Below, piece after piece: positions 36,508 to 45,005 of a DNA stretch of 64,000 nucleotides (positions within the stretch are counted from its first letter, which is position 1; each line of letters starts with the position of its first letter). The position numbers and the translations under genes are program-made. Origin of the DNA: Salinisphaera japonica YTM-1 (GTDB lineage Bacteria; Pseudomonadota; Gammaproteobacteria; Nevskiales; Salinisphaeraceae); the NCBI RefSeq assembly GCF_003788585.1, contig NZ_AYKG01000007.1, forward strand, positions 1-64,000, read 5' to 3'. The notes beneath the pieces are model-generated. The model saw only the letters and a program-made list of their open reading frames with translations. It ran no database searches and was not told the origin of the DNA.

Positions 36508-36534
36508 AAGTCCGGGCCATCGGCCCGGGCTTTT
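36508..36534 (+). terminator. Intrinsic terminator of the monooxygenase gene
   Basis: An 11-bp stem with one G-U pair (36508-36518 with 36522-36532), 3-nt loop and TTTT at the end. Confidence 0.85.
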
Positions 36535-36562
36535 CTGTGTCGAGCGTGCCGGTTGTCAACGA

Positions 36563-39097
36563 TCAATCATCGCTGGCCCGAAGCGCGCGCCAGGCGGGTT
36601 GGCGGCGCACGTCACCCAGCGCGGCCACACCGGCCGTCGCAATGCCGAAAACCGCCAGGCTGAGGGCAATAAGCCAGATGCCCGGGCGGGCGTGATAAGC
36701 CACGTGCAGGGCTTGGCTGGCGATCAGGCGGGCGGCGATCTGGCCGGCGAATGCGGCCGGCAGCGCGGCCAGGGCGCCCAGAATCAAGCACTCGGTCCAG
36801 GCGGCGCGGCGCAGGCGCGCCGAGGTGGCTCCCAGCGCCCGGAGCACGGCGGCCTCGCGCCGGCGTTCATCGCGGTGGATGCTCATGGCAGCGATCAGCA
36901 CCACCAGCCCCGCGGCCAGGGTAAAGCCAAAGACCAGTTCCACGGCCAGGCTCACGCGCTCGACCAACGTGCCCAGCCGGGCCAGCAGCGCGCCGATATC
37001 GATCACGTTGAGGTTGGGAAACGCCTCGACCAGCCCGGCCATCACGTCGTCGCGCCCGGCCGGTAGATAGAAGCTCGTGATCCAGCTTTCGCCGTAGCGA
37101 TCCAGCGTGCCCGGGCGAAACAGAATGAAGAAATTGGGCTGCAGGCTGGACCAGTCGATATGACGAATACTGATGACCTCGCCGGTGAGCGGCTGCCCGG
37201 CGATATCGAAGGTCAAGCGATCCCCCAGCCCGATATCCAGCCGCCGCGCCACGGAATCGGCAATCGACATGGCCGGCGGCGCATCGTCGGCGCGCGGGGC
37301 CATGCCGGGCCACCACGCGCCGGTGGTCAGCGTGTTGTCGGCCTTGAGCGACTCGGTCCACGATAGATTGAGCGCGCGCTCGGCCAGCCGCCCGGCACGT
37401 TCGATGGTCTGCGGGTGCTCGGCCAGCGGCGCGCCGTCGATCGCGGCAAGCCGTGCCCGCACGATGGGATAGAACACGGGCGAGGCGATATCGCGCGCGG
37501 CGACAAACGCACGAATCGGGCCGCGCTGATCGGCTTCAACGTTGATCACGAAACGGTTGGGCGCGTCATTGGCCACCTGGGTCTGCCAGCCGGCCAGCAG
37601 ATCGCCGCGCACGATCACCAGCACGAAGATCACCGTCAGCCCAAGCCCCAATGCCACGCTCTGAATGACCGTGGGCCCACGCCGGCGCAGCAGGCCATCG
37701 ATACCCAGCCGCGTGGCCGGCGAAAGCCGCGTATCCAGCGCGCCGCGCAGCCGGGCCAGGCCGGCCAGCAGCGCCGTGACGACGAGCGCGAACGACGCGG
37801 CGGCCACGCCCAGCCCGCCGAGCACCCACAGGCTCAGACGCCAGTCGCCCGTCGCCGCGATGGCCAGCAGCGCAAGCGCGGCGACCGCTGCCACATAGGC
37901 CGGCCAGCGGCGTGTGCGTATCGGTGCCACGCTGCCGGCCAGTACCTGCGCCGGCGGCGTGGCCAGCACGCCGGACAGGGCAGGCCAGGCAAAACCGGCC
38001 AGTAGCACAGCCACCACGCCGCCTGCCGGCCAGGCCGCGACGATATGCCCGCCCGGCAGGCCCACATCGAACAGGCGCGCCACGATCGCGCCCAGCCCCC
38101 GCTGCGCCAGCTCGCCGATCAGGCCGCCAAGTACCAGGCCGATGATGCCCATCAACATCAGCTGGCCGGCCAGGATGCGACGAATCACCCCGCGGGCGGC
38201 CCCCAGGGTCTTGTAGAGCGCGATGGTTTCGCGCTGGGCCACGCCGTGGCGAAGTGCCGAGAGCGTGATCGCCACGCCGGCCAATACCACGGCTGAAAGC
38301 GCGGCCAGGTTCAAAAACGTGGCGGCCTTGGCCATGGCCGAGGCCAGGCCACGGTTGGCCTCGGTCGGATCCATGATCGACTCGCCCGGGGCAAGCGTTT
38401 CCGATAACCGGGCACGCAGATCGTCGCGCGTATCGGCCGGTGCGTTGACGAGCAGGCCGTGATCCAGGCGTGCCGTGGGCCCGGCCAGCCCGGTGGCCGC
38501 CAGATCGGCCCGGTTCATGAGAATGCCCGGCGCGGTATCAAACAGCTGCCCGCCGCCGCCCGGCTGGGCATCCAGACGAGCGGCGACGCGCAGTGTTGAC
38601 CGACCAACGGCTATCGTGTCGCCGATGGCGATATGCAGGCGTGCCAGCACGCCGGCATCCACCCAGAGCGTGCCGGCGGCCGGGCCATGGGCCCGTTCTT
38701 TCGTCTGGCCGCTGGCATCGGTGATGGCGATCCTGCCGGTCAGCGGGTAGCGCGTGGGTACGGCGGTGATACGGGCGCGTAGCAACCGATCGCCACGGGC
38801 GAGTGCGGTGGTCAGTTGTGTCGTGTGTGCACTGGCTGTTGCCGCCGCGGCCAGCAGGGCGCGTTGTTGTTTGTCCGGCGGGCCGTTCAATTCGAGCTTG
38901 AGATCGGCGCCCAGTGTCTGGCCGGCCTCGGCCACAACCGCGGCTTCCACGCGATCGGTCACACGGGTGACGGCCACCACGGCGGCCACGGCCACGATAA
39001 GCGCCACGACCAGAATACGGGTGGCGCCGGGCTGGCCCAGGGCCGTGCGTGTGGTCTGGCCGACCAGGCGCGCAACCAGCCGCCATTGCCCGCTCAC
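36563..39097 (-). CDS. ybbP: FtsX-type ABC permease (YbbP-like)
   Basis: An 844-aa MacB/FtsX-family permease with about ten membrane helices and large periplasmic domains, the YbbP/LolC-like two-FtsX architecture: one FtsX block around residues 265-390 and another at the C-terminus (about 715-840). The gene overlaps ybbA by four bases and together they lie divergent from tesA, exactly the E. coli ybbAP-tesA arrangement. Substrate not established; a role in lipid or peptide extraction from the membrane is inferred for the family. Confidence 0.9.
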   Translation of the reverse strand: MSGQWRLVARLVGQTTRTALGQPGATRILVVALIVAVAAVVAVTRVTDRVEAAVVAEAGQTLGADLKLELNGPPDKQQRALLAAAATASAHTTQLTTALARGDRLLRARITAVPTRYPLTGRIAITDASGQTKERAHGPAAGTLWVDAGVLARLHIAIGDTIAVGRSTLRVAARLDAQPGGGGQLFDTAPGILMNRADLAATGLAGPTARLDHGLLVNAPADTRDDLRARLSETLAPGESIMDPTEANRGLASAMAKAATFLNLAALSAVVLAGVAITLSALRHGVAQRETIALYKTLGAARGVIRRILAGQLMLMGIIGLVLGGLIGELAQRGLGAIVARLFDVGLPGGHIVAAWPAGGVVAVLLAGFAWPALSGVLATPPAQVLAGSVAPIRTRRWPAYVAAVAALALLAIAATGDWRLSLWVLGGLGVAAASFALVVTALLAGLARLRGALDTRLSPATRLGIDGLLRRRGPTVIQSVALGLGLTVIFVLVIVRGDLLAGWQTQVANDAPNRFVINVEADQRGPIRAFVAARDIASPVFYPIVRARLAAIDGAPLAEHPQTIERAGRLAERALNLSWTESLKADNTLTTGAWWPGMAPRADDAPPAMSIADSVARRLDIGLGDRLTFDIAGQPLTGEVISIRHIDWSSLQPNFFILFRPGTLDRYGESWITSFYLPAGRDDVMAGLVEAFPNLNVIDIGALLARLGTLVERVSLAVELVFGFTLAAGLVVLIAAMSIHRDERRREAAVLRALGATSARLRRAAWTECLILGALAALPAAFAGQIAARLIASQALHVAYHARPGIWLIALSLAVFGIATAGVAALGDVRRQPAWRALRASDD

Positions 39098-39786
39098 GAG
39101 GCCGCCTCGAGCCGGCCGCCGGTCAGACGCAGGCAGCGATCACAGCGCGCGGCCAGGCTCTCATCATGGGTGACCAGGATGAGCGTCGTCGCGTGGGCTT
39201 CGTTCAGCGCGAACAGGCGCGCGATGATCTGTTCGCCCGTGGCGCTGTCGAGATTGCCCGTGGGCTCATCGGCGAACAACAGCGCGGGCTTCGTGGCAAA
39301 GGCGCGTGCCAGGGCGACGCGCTGTTGTTCCCCGCCCGAGAGTTGGCGCGGGGTATGCGCGCCGCGGTCGGCCAGGCCCACCTCGGCCAGCAGTTCGGTG
39401 GCCCGGGCACGCGCGGCCCCGCGCGGCGTGCCGGCCAGCTCCATGGGCAGGGCGATGTTATCGATCGCACTGGCCCCGGCCAGCAGCTGGAACGACTGAA
39501 AGACAAAACCCACGCGCCCGGCCCGCCAGGCCGCGCGTGCGTCCTCGTCCATGACGCCTAGATCCTGGCCAAGCAGCGACAGGTCGCCGTGGCTGGGCTG
39601 ATCCAGGCCGGCCAGACAGGCCAACAGCGTGGACTTGCCCGAGCCGGAGGTGCCGATGATCGCCAGGCGCTCGCCGCCGGCCACCTCCAGGTTCAGATTC
39701 GACAGGATCGTGAGCGGCTGCTGGCCGCTGGTCACGGTCTTGGCTATGTTGGTAGCCGATACTGCCGACGTTGTCGATAGGCTCAT
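39094..39786 (-). CDS. ybbA: ABC transporter ATP-binding protein (YbbA-like)
   Basis: A 230-aa LolD/MacB-type ATPase. Walker A GTSGSGKST, Q-loop FVFQSFQLL, signature LSGGEQQRVALAR and Walker B LLFADEPTGNLD are intact. Translationally coupled to ybbP by a four-base overlap; its start is 45 bp from the tesA start on the other strand. Confidence 0.93.
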   Translation of the reverse strand: MSLSTTSAVSATNIAKTVTSGQQPLTILSNLNLEVAGGERLAIIGTSGSGKSTLLACLAGLDQPSHGDLSLLGQDLGVMDEDARAAWRAGRVGFVFQSFQLLAGASAIDNIALPMELAGTPRGAARARATELLAEVGLADRGAHTPRQLSGGEQQRVALARAFATKPALLFADEPTGNLDSATGEQIIARLFALNEAHATTLILVTHDESLAARCDRCLRLTGGRLEAAS

Positions 39787-39830
39787 CTATGTCTACCTGT
39801 CTGAAAAATCCGCTGCCCCTGCGACAGATC

Positions 39831-40460
39831 ATGCGCCGTTGGCTGGTTGTCTGTCTGTTCGTGGCCGCTGCCGGCCTCGCGGGCCAGAGTGTGGCCGCCG
39901 AACGTACGATCCTGGTCTTTGGCGATAGCCTGAGCGCGGCCCACGGCATGCCCCAGGCCCAGGGCTGGGTGGCGCTCATGGAAAAACGCCTGGCCGCGCG
40001 CGACGCCGATATCCGTGTCGTCAACGCCAGTGTCTCGGGCGAAACCACGGGCGGCGGGCGTAAACGCTTCGACGCGGCCCTGGCCCGCAGCCAGGCCGAT
40101 ATCGTGATTCTGGAACTGGGCGGAAACGACGGTCTACAGGTGCTGGACGTCAAACAGATGCGCACCAACCTGGCCGCGATGATAAAACGCGCCCGCGATG
40201 CCGGCGCCAAGGTGCTGTTGCTGGGCATGCGCATACCGCCCAACTACGGCGCGGCGTACGCCAACCGCTTTCACGACGTCTTCGAGCACCTGGCCGAGCA
40301 ATACGACACCGCCTACGACCCGTTCTTCCTTGAGCCCATCGCCTCTGACCGGTCCAACTTCCAGTCCGACGGGATTCATCCCACGGCGGCTGTCCAGCCG
40401 ATGCTGGCCAAGCGCGTTCTGGCCGATCTGCAGCCTCTGCTTGAGCGCCAGGGTTCTTGA
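39831..40460 (+). CDS. tesA: Periplasmic acyl-CoA thioesterase I / lysophospholipase L1 (TesA)
   Basis: A 209-aa SGNH hydrolase, close to the 208 aa of E. coli TesA. The signal peptide MRRWLVVCLFVAAAGLAGQSVAA precedes GDSLSAAHG (nucleophile Ser33), GGND (Asn99) and DGIHP (Asp180, His183). The ATG at 39831 gives a standard signal peptide; an upstream ATG at 39789 would add 14 residues and nearly touch the ybbA start. The enzyme hydrolyses acyl thioesters and lysophospholipids in the periplasm. Confidence 0.92.
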   Translation: MRRWLVVCLFVAAAGLAGQSVAAERTILVFGDSLSAAHGMPQAQGWVALMEKRLAARDADIRVVNASVSGETTGGGRKRFDAALARSQADIVILELGGNDGLQVLDVKQMRTNLAAMIKRARDAGAKVLLLGMRIPPNYGAAYANRFHDVFEHLAEQYDTAYDPFFLEPIASDRSNFQSDGIHPTAAVQPMLAKRVLADLQPLLERQGS

Positions 40461-40465
40461 AGACG

Positions 40466-40743
40466 CTTATCCGCAGATTACGCAGATTTCACAGATTGAA
40501 AAGATAAGGCGGTTGTCCGCCGATGGACGCAGATCACGCCGATGTGGGCTTGGTGGCGCGACTAGATCATGGCCGGACGTGATGCCGGCGGCCGCCAACC
40601 GACGGCGAATCAATGAAGACACTTTGTTCTATTGTCTTCATCCAACGCCAAGTGTCAGCCGCGCCGCCGACCGCGACCCCAGACGTGGGCCCGTCCCATA
40701 CGCCAAGCCCACATCGGCGCAATCTGCCTCCATCGGCGGATAA
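40466..40743. repeat. Intergenic palindromic repeat, copy D (38-bp inverted arms)
   Basis: Between the convergent tesA and amidase genes. The arms 40516-40553 and 40703-40740 are inverted repeats of 38 bp with three mismatches, built from the CCGCCGAT/ACGCCGAT units seen in copies B and C. Left of the arm, 40469-40507 repeats ACGCAGATT...AAAAGATAA as in copy B. The 149-bp interior contains a further nested pair ATGAAGACA / TGTCTTCAT (near 40613 and 40634). No gene is credible here. Confidence 0.8.
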
Positions 40744-40767
40744 AAAAGAACAACCCCAACCGGAAAA

Positions 40768-42267
40768 CTACTCGAACCCGGGCGGGCGGCTGATACCGAT
40801 GCCGGCCGCTTTAAGCGCGCCGGCGAAGGCGATGGTGGTGTGATCGGCCCCGTAGGCGCCGACGATCTGGAGGGCGATGGGCAGGCCCTCGGGTGAGATA
40901 CCGATCGGCGCGGTGGTGGCCGGCAGGCCGGCGAGTGTCGCCGGGGCGATCCAGCGGAACAGCTGGGTATAGGCCACATCCTGGCCGTCGATCGGGATCT
41001 TGCGATCGAACAGGCTGCCCTTGTGCTGGTGTTCGATCGCCGGCACGCCCACCACGGGCATGAGCAGGACATCGTAATCGGCGAAAAACGCTTGCCAGGT
41101 CTCGCGTAGGGCCTGGCGAGCCTCGTTGCGCTGGGCCCAGTCGCGATGGGTGTCGGTGGCGCGGGTCGCAAAGCCGCCCAGGGTGCCGCGTTCGGTGCGC
41201 TTCAAAAGCCCCATCAGGGCGGCGCCGCGCCGGGCCTTGGTATAGAGCTTGTCCGGCAGGCCGGCGCCGACCAGCGCGTTGAGCAGCCGGTCATACAGAT
41301 CATAGCTGTCGGCAAAACCGCCGGGTAGCGCGGCCACGGCCGTCGCTGCCGCGCCGTGATCGGTCAGCGCGCTGCGCATGGCTTGAATGGCCGTACCCAC
41401 GCTCTGGGCGATGGGGGCGAAATCGTCGCCGAAGTAAGACGCGATACGGAAATCCGCCAGCCGCGTGGCCGGGGAGGCCGGCAGGGCGACGTGCCAGGCA
41501 CTGGCCTCGATGGCCGAAGGGCCGGCCAGCGCATCCAGCATCAGCGACAGGTCGCCCGGATGGCGTGATAGGGGCCCGGCCACGCACAGATCGGGCTCGG
41601 CCCGAGTGCCGGGCGGGCCGGGGATATGCCCGCGCATGGGGACCAGCCCGTAGCTTGGTTTGTGCCCATAGATGCCGCACCACGCCGAGGGCGTACGGAT
41701 GGAGCCGGCCAGATCCGAGCCCAGCTCGATCGGCGTGATGCCCGCGGCCACGGCCGCCGCCGCACCGCCGGATGAGCCGCCCGAGGTGCGGCTCGTATCC
41801 CACGGGTTGTTCGTGGTGCCGTAGATATCGTTGTAGGTCTGTACGTCCTGAGCCAGACGCGGGGTGTTGGTCTTACCGAAGACGATGGCGCCAGCGGCTT
41901 TCAAACGGGCCACGGCGACCGCGTCGTGCGGGGCCACGTAGTTGGCAAGCCGCGGCTCGCCGACCACCGTTGCCAGGCCCTCGGCCTCGAAGGTGTCCTT
42001 GACCGTCATCGGTACGCCGGCCAGCGGGCCCAAAGGCTCGCCGGCGGCCACGGCGGCATCCACGGCGTCTGCGGCTTCGCGGGCGCGTTCGAAGTCTTGC
42101 ACCACGACCGCATTGAGCGGGGCGTTCAGGGCGTCGTGGCGGGCGATGAAATGCTCGAGTGCGGCGCGCGCCGTGGTCTCGCCCTCCCGGATGGCACGGG
42201 CGAGATCGCCGGCAGAGCGGTCATGGATCGTGCTGGCCTGGGTCTCGGTGCTCGTCTGGTTGTTCAT
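40768..42267 (-). CDS. Amidase-signature family hydrolase
   Basis: A 499-aa amidase. The Ser-cisSer-Lys triad is visible: Lys90 in VPMTVKDTF, Ser165 in SGGSSGG and Ser189 in SDLAGSIRTP. The glycine/serine-rich signature is complete. It is a cytoplasmic enzyme by sequence. It is not in a gatCAB context, so hydrolysis of a small amide rather than Gln-tRNA amidation is likely; substrate unknown. Its start overlaps the stop of the upstream hydrolase gene by four bases. Confidence 0.88.
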   Translation of the reverse strand: MNNQTSTETQASTIHDRSAGDLARAIREGETTARAALEHFIARHDALNAPLNAVVVQDFERAREAADAVDAAVAAGEPLGPLAGVPMTVKDTFEAEGLATVVGEPRLANYVAPHDAVAVARLKAAGAIVFGKTNTPRLAQDVQTYNDIYGTTNNPWDTSRTSGGSSGGAAAAVAAGITPIELGSDLAGSIRTPSAWCGIYGHKPSYGLVPMRGHIPGPPGTRAEPDLCVAGPLSRHPGDLSLMLDALAGPSAIEASAWHVALPASPATRLADFRIASYFGDDFAPIAQSVGTAIQAMRSALTDHGAAATAVAALPGGFADSYDLYDRLLNALVGAGLPDKLYTKARRGAALMGLLKRTERGTLGGFATRATDTHRDWAQRNEARQALRETWQAFFADYDVLLMPVVGVPAIEHQHKGSLFDRKIPIDGQDVAYTQLFRWIAPATLAGLPATTAPIGISPEGLPIALQIVGAYGADHTTIAFAGALKAAGIGISRPPGFE

Positions 42268-43352
42268 GCGCCCTCGCGGGTCGGTTTCTTGTCGGTGGCG
42301 GGCCGGGCTTCGGCCGCGGGGGCGTCGATGCCCAACGTATCGGCCAGGGCGCGTCGAAACCGTGCCGGGGCTTCGATGAACGGCAAATGGCCCACGCCGT
42401 CGAACAGGATGCGCTGACCGCGGGGCATGGCGGCAACGGCGGCCTTGGACAGTGCGGGGTAATCGCCAAGACGCGCGGCCACGTCTTCGGCGACCAGATC
42501 CTTGCCAAGGGCCGTGCGATCCAGCGCGCCCACCATCAGCGTTGTGGGCATGGCCAGATCATCGAACTCGTAGACCACCGGTTCGTTGTAGATCATGTCG
42601 TACGTGGCTGCGCCCACCCAGGCCAGGCGTTTCTTGTCCGGGCTGGCGTACATGCCGGCCAGCGTGCGCGCCGGGCCTTCATAGGCCGGTTTCCAGGTGC
42701 CGTGGTAGTAGCTTTTTTCCTGATAGGCCTGGATCGCGGCATAGTCTTTTTTCATGTCGCGGGCATACCATGCCGCCATGCCGCGATACGGCACACCCTT
42801 GGCTTTCCAGTCCTCAAGCCCGATGGGATCGACCAGCACCAACTGGCTGACCTCACCCGGGACCATCAGGCTGTAGCGCACGGCCAGCATGCCGCCCATC
42901 GAATGGCCGAGCACGGTGGCCTCATCGATATCCAGATCGGCCAGCAGCGCGTGCGTGTTGGCGGCCAGATGCGCGAACGTATAGCTATAGGCCCGCGGTT
43001 TGTCGGATTTACCGAAGCCGATCTGGTCGGGCACGACCACGCGCCAGCCGTGCTGGGCCAGCCAGGCGGCCGTATCGCCCCAGTAGGCGCCGCCGAAGTT
43101 CTTGCCGTGCAGCAGCACGATGACCGGCGCCGAGGCGTCGCCGTCTGCGGGCGGGATATCCATATAGGCCATATCGACTGGGCCGCCGGGCTCATCGAGT
43201 GCGAGATGAGAGACCGGATAGGGATAATCATAATCGGCCAGGTCGATGCCCAGCGGGGCAACCGCCGGCTCGGCCGCGGTCGCGCTCGTGCAAAGTGCGC
43301 CCGCTGTGAGCAACACCGCGACCAGGCGGCGGATATATCGGCGATCGATCAT
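42264..43352 (-). CDS. Exported alpha/beta hydrolase
   Basis: A 362-aa alpha/beta-fold hydrolase with signal peptide (MIDRRYIRRLVAVLLTAGAL... ending TSATAA). The oxyanion segment LLHGKNFGGAYWGD, nucleophile elbow GHSMGG, an acid in MVGALDRTALGKD and catalytic His in GVGHLPFIEAP are present. The ATG at 43352 is chosen because it gives the signal peptide; the longer frame upstream does not. Overlap with the amidase gene suggests joint use, for example on an ester-amide compound, but the substrate is unknown. Confidence 0.85.
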   Translation of the reverse strand: MIDRRYIRRLVAVLLTAGALCTSATAAEPAVAPLGIDLADYDYPYPVSHLALDEPGGPVDMAYMDIPPADGDASAPVIVLLHGKNFGGAYWGDTAAWLAQHGWRVVVPDQIGFGKSDKPRAYSYTFAHLAANTHALLADLDIDEATVLGHSMGGMLAVRYSLMVPGEVSQLVLVDPIGLEDWKAKGVPYRGMAAWYARDMKKDYAAIQAYQEKSYYHGTWKPAYEGPARTLAGMYASPDKKRLAWVGAATYDMIYNEPVVYEFDDLAMPTTLMVGALDRTALGKDLVAEDVAARLGDYPALSKAAVAAMPRGQRILFDGVGHLPFIEAPARFRRALADTLGIDAPAAEARPATDKKPTREGA

Positions 43353-43464
43353 GCAAGCACCATTGTCGTGAGTCCGATTTTTCGAGCATAGCGCGCATGA
43401 CTTGAAAAGCCGATGCCCTTGCCAGATATATTGCACACGATATTTTATTGCCGGGAGCACCCGC

Positions 43465-44547
43465 ATGGCCAAGCCCGATCTGTTTCAGCCTTGGGCGATT
43501 CGCGACGTCACGTTTCGTAATCGCATCTTTGTCTCGCCGATGTGTCAGTACTCGGCCGAGGACGGCTATCCCAACGATTGGCACTTCGTGCACCTGGGCT
43601 CGCGGGCCGTGGGCGGCGCCGGCATGGTCATGCTCGAAGCCACGGCAGTGACACGGGCAGGGCGCATCACGCCGGGCGATCTGGGCATCTGGTCGGATGA
43701 TCATGTTGCCGAGTTCAAGCGCAACGCGGATTTCATTCGCGCGCAAGGCGCCACGCCCGGCATCCAGTTGGCCCATGCCGGGCGAAAAGCCTCGTGCGTG
43801 GCACCCTGGCAAGGCGGCCGGGCGTTGACCGACGACGAAGGCGCCTGGGAAACCATGGCGCCAAGTGCGGTCGCGTTTTCCGATAACGCCCCGGTGCCGC
43901 ACGCACTTACCACGGATGAGATCGCTGATCTTGTGCAGGCCTTTGTCGACGCGGCCAAGCGCGCGGATGCCGCCGGCATGGATGTCATCGAACTCCACGG
44001 CGCCCATGGCTATCTGCTGCACGAGTTCCAGTCACCGCTGGTCAACAAGCGCACGGATGATTACGGCGGCAGCCTGGAAAATCGCTGCCGGTTCTCGCTG
44101 GAGGTGGTGCGCGCGGTCAAGGCCGTCTGGCCGGCCAACAAGCCGCTGTTCTTCCGTATCTCGGCCTCGGATTTCGAAGACGGCGGCTGGACCATGGACG
44201 ACACCGTGGCCTTCGCCCACTGGCTGAAAGAGGCCGGCGTGGACGTGCTGGACTGCTCGGGCGGTGGCAATACGCCGAGCCCGAACATCCCCGTCGGCCC
44301 TGGCTACCAGACCGAGTTCGCAGCCCGCGTGAAGCGCGAAGTGGGCCTGGCTACAGGGGCGGTCGGCATGATCGAAGACCCGGTGCAGGCCGAACACGTC
44401 ATCCATTCCGGCCAGGCCGACTGCGTGCTGCTGGCCCGCGAGATGCTGCGCGACCCGTACTTCCCGCTGACCGCCGCGCGCCGGCTGCACGGTGATGCCT
44501 TCGAGCTGGCCGATATTCCCAAGCAGTACGAGCGGGCGTTCAAGTAG
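43465..44547 (+). CDS. Old yellow enzyme family NADH:flavin oxidoreductase (YqjM/NamA-like)
   Basis: A 360-aa FMN-binding TIM barrel. The YqjM-class features are the cysteine in SPMCQYSAEDG that modulates the flavin, HLGSRAVGGAGMVM, the substrate-binding pair in QLAHAGRKAS, ELHGAHGYLLHEFQSPLVNKR and the phosphate-binding stretch near GAVGMIEDP. GGGAG-like site seven nt before the ATG at 43465. It would reduce activated C=C bonds or nitro compounds with NAD(P)H. Divergent from the hydrolase/amidase pair. Confidence 0.92.
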   Translation: MAKPDLFQPWAIRDVTFRNRIFVSPMCQYSAEDGYPNDWHFVHLGSRAVGGAGMVMLEATAVTRAGRITPGDLGIWSDDHVAEFKRNADFIRAQGATPGIQLAHAGRKASCVAPWQGGRALTDDEGAWETMAPSAVAFSDNAPVPHALTTDEIADLVQAFVDAAKRADAAGMDVIELHGAHGYLLHEFQSPLVNKRTDDYGGSLENRCRFSLEVVRAVKAVWPANKPLFFRISASDFEDGGWTMDDTVAFAHWLKEAGVDVLDCSGGGNTPSPNIPVGPGYQTEFAARVKREVGLATGAVGMIEDPVQAEHVIHSGQADCVLLAREMLRDPYFPLTAARRLHGDAFELADIPKQYERAFK

Positions 44548-44627
44548 GCGTTTACCGGGCTGCGAACCAGCCCGGGTTTCGTGCTAAAAATACCGGTCAT
44601 TGTTGCGACGAGGGCCGATCGCGCTAC

Positions 44628-44855
44628 ATGAGCCGAGCGCAAGAAATCGATATTCAGGTACGAATTCTGATCACGCTGTTCACGGTAACGACCGCCGGCT
44701 TGTTCGGCAGCGTTGCAACCGGCTATGTCGCGCTGGTCAATAGCAAATTGTCACTGCTTTGGGGATGCGTGAGCGGGGCGGTGTTATGCAGTTTGATGGG
44801 AACCGCGCTCGCGCTCATACTCGTCAATAGAGCCAAAACAGCGCGTGAGGTGTGA
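44628..44855 (+). CDS. Small two-helix membrane protein
   Basis: A 75-aa protein with two hydrophobic segments (about residues 12-36 and 43-66) and a short basic tail ending AREV. Not recognised. It is followed five bases later by a 27-codon ORF encoding a single hydrophobic helix and then by a strong terminator, so the two form a compact cassette. A toxin, a chaperone-like subunit or a regulatory membrane peptide are all possible; there is no evidence to choose. Confidence 0.55.
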   Translation: MSRAQEIDIQVRILITLFTVTTAGLFGSVATGYVALVNSKLSLLWGCVSGAVLCSLMGTALALILVNRAKTAREV

Positions 44856-44860
44856 CAACG

Positions 44861-44944
44861 ATGATCGAATATATCGCGTTCGGCGGGATGGTTGTCCTGA
44901 CCGTGAGTACTGTTATAGGTATTGCGCTTTATGTGGCGCGTTAG
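44861..44944 (+). CDS. Single-helix small membrane protein (27 aa)
   Basis: A 27-codon ORF with GAGG ten nt upstream. It encodes one uninterrupted hydrophobic helix after MIEY and ends with AR. It begins five bases after the previous small gene and is followed by a strong intrinsic terminator. The arrangement supports translation, but the ORF is too short for composition tests. Confidence 0.45.
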   Translation: MIEYIAFGGMVVLTVSTVIGIALYVAR

Positions 44945-44974
44945 ACCGAACACCGCATCGACCGGCGTATCATG

Positions 44975-45005
44975 AAAGCCCGCATCGATGCGATGCGGGC
45001 TTTTT
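44975..45005 (+). terminator. Strong intrinsic terminator after the small-ORF cassette
   Basis: A perfect 13-bp stem (44975-44987 with 44991-45003), 3-nt loop and T5 tract. Confidence 0.93.

Noticed and set aside
40613-40843. 76-aa plus-strand frame between tesA and amidase
   Set aside because: Located in repeat copy D and running antisense into the amidase gene.
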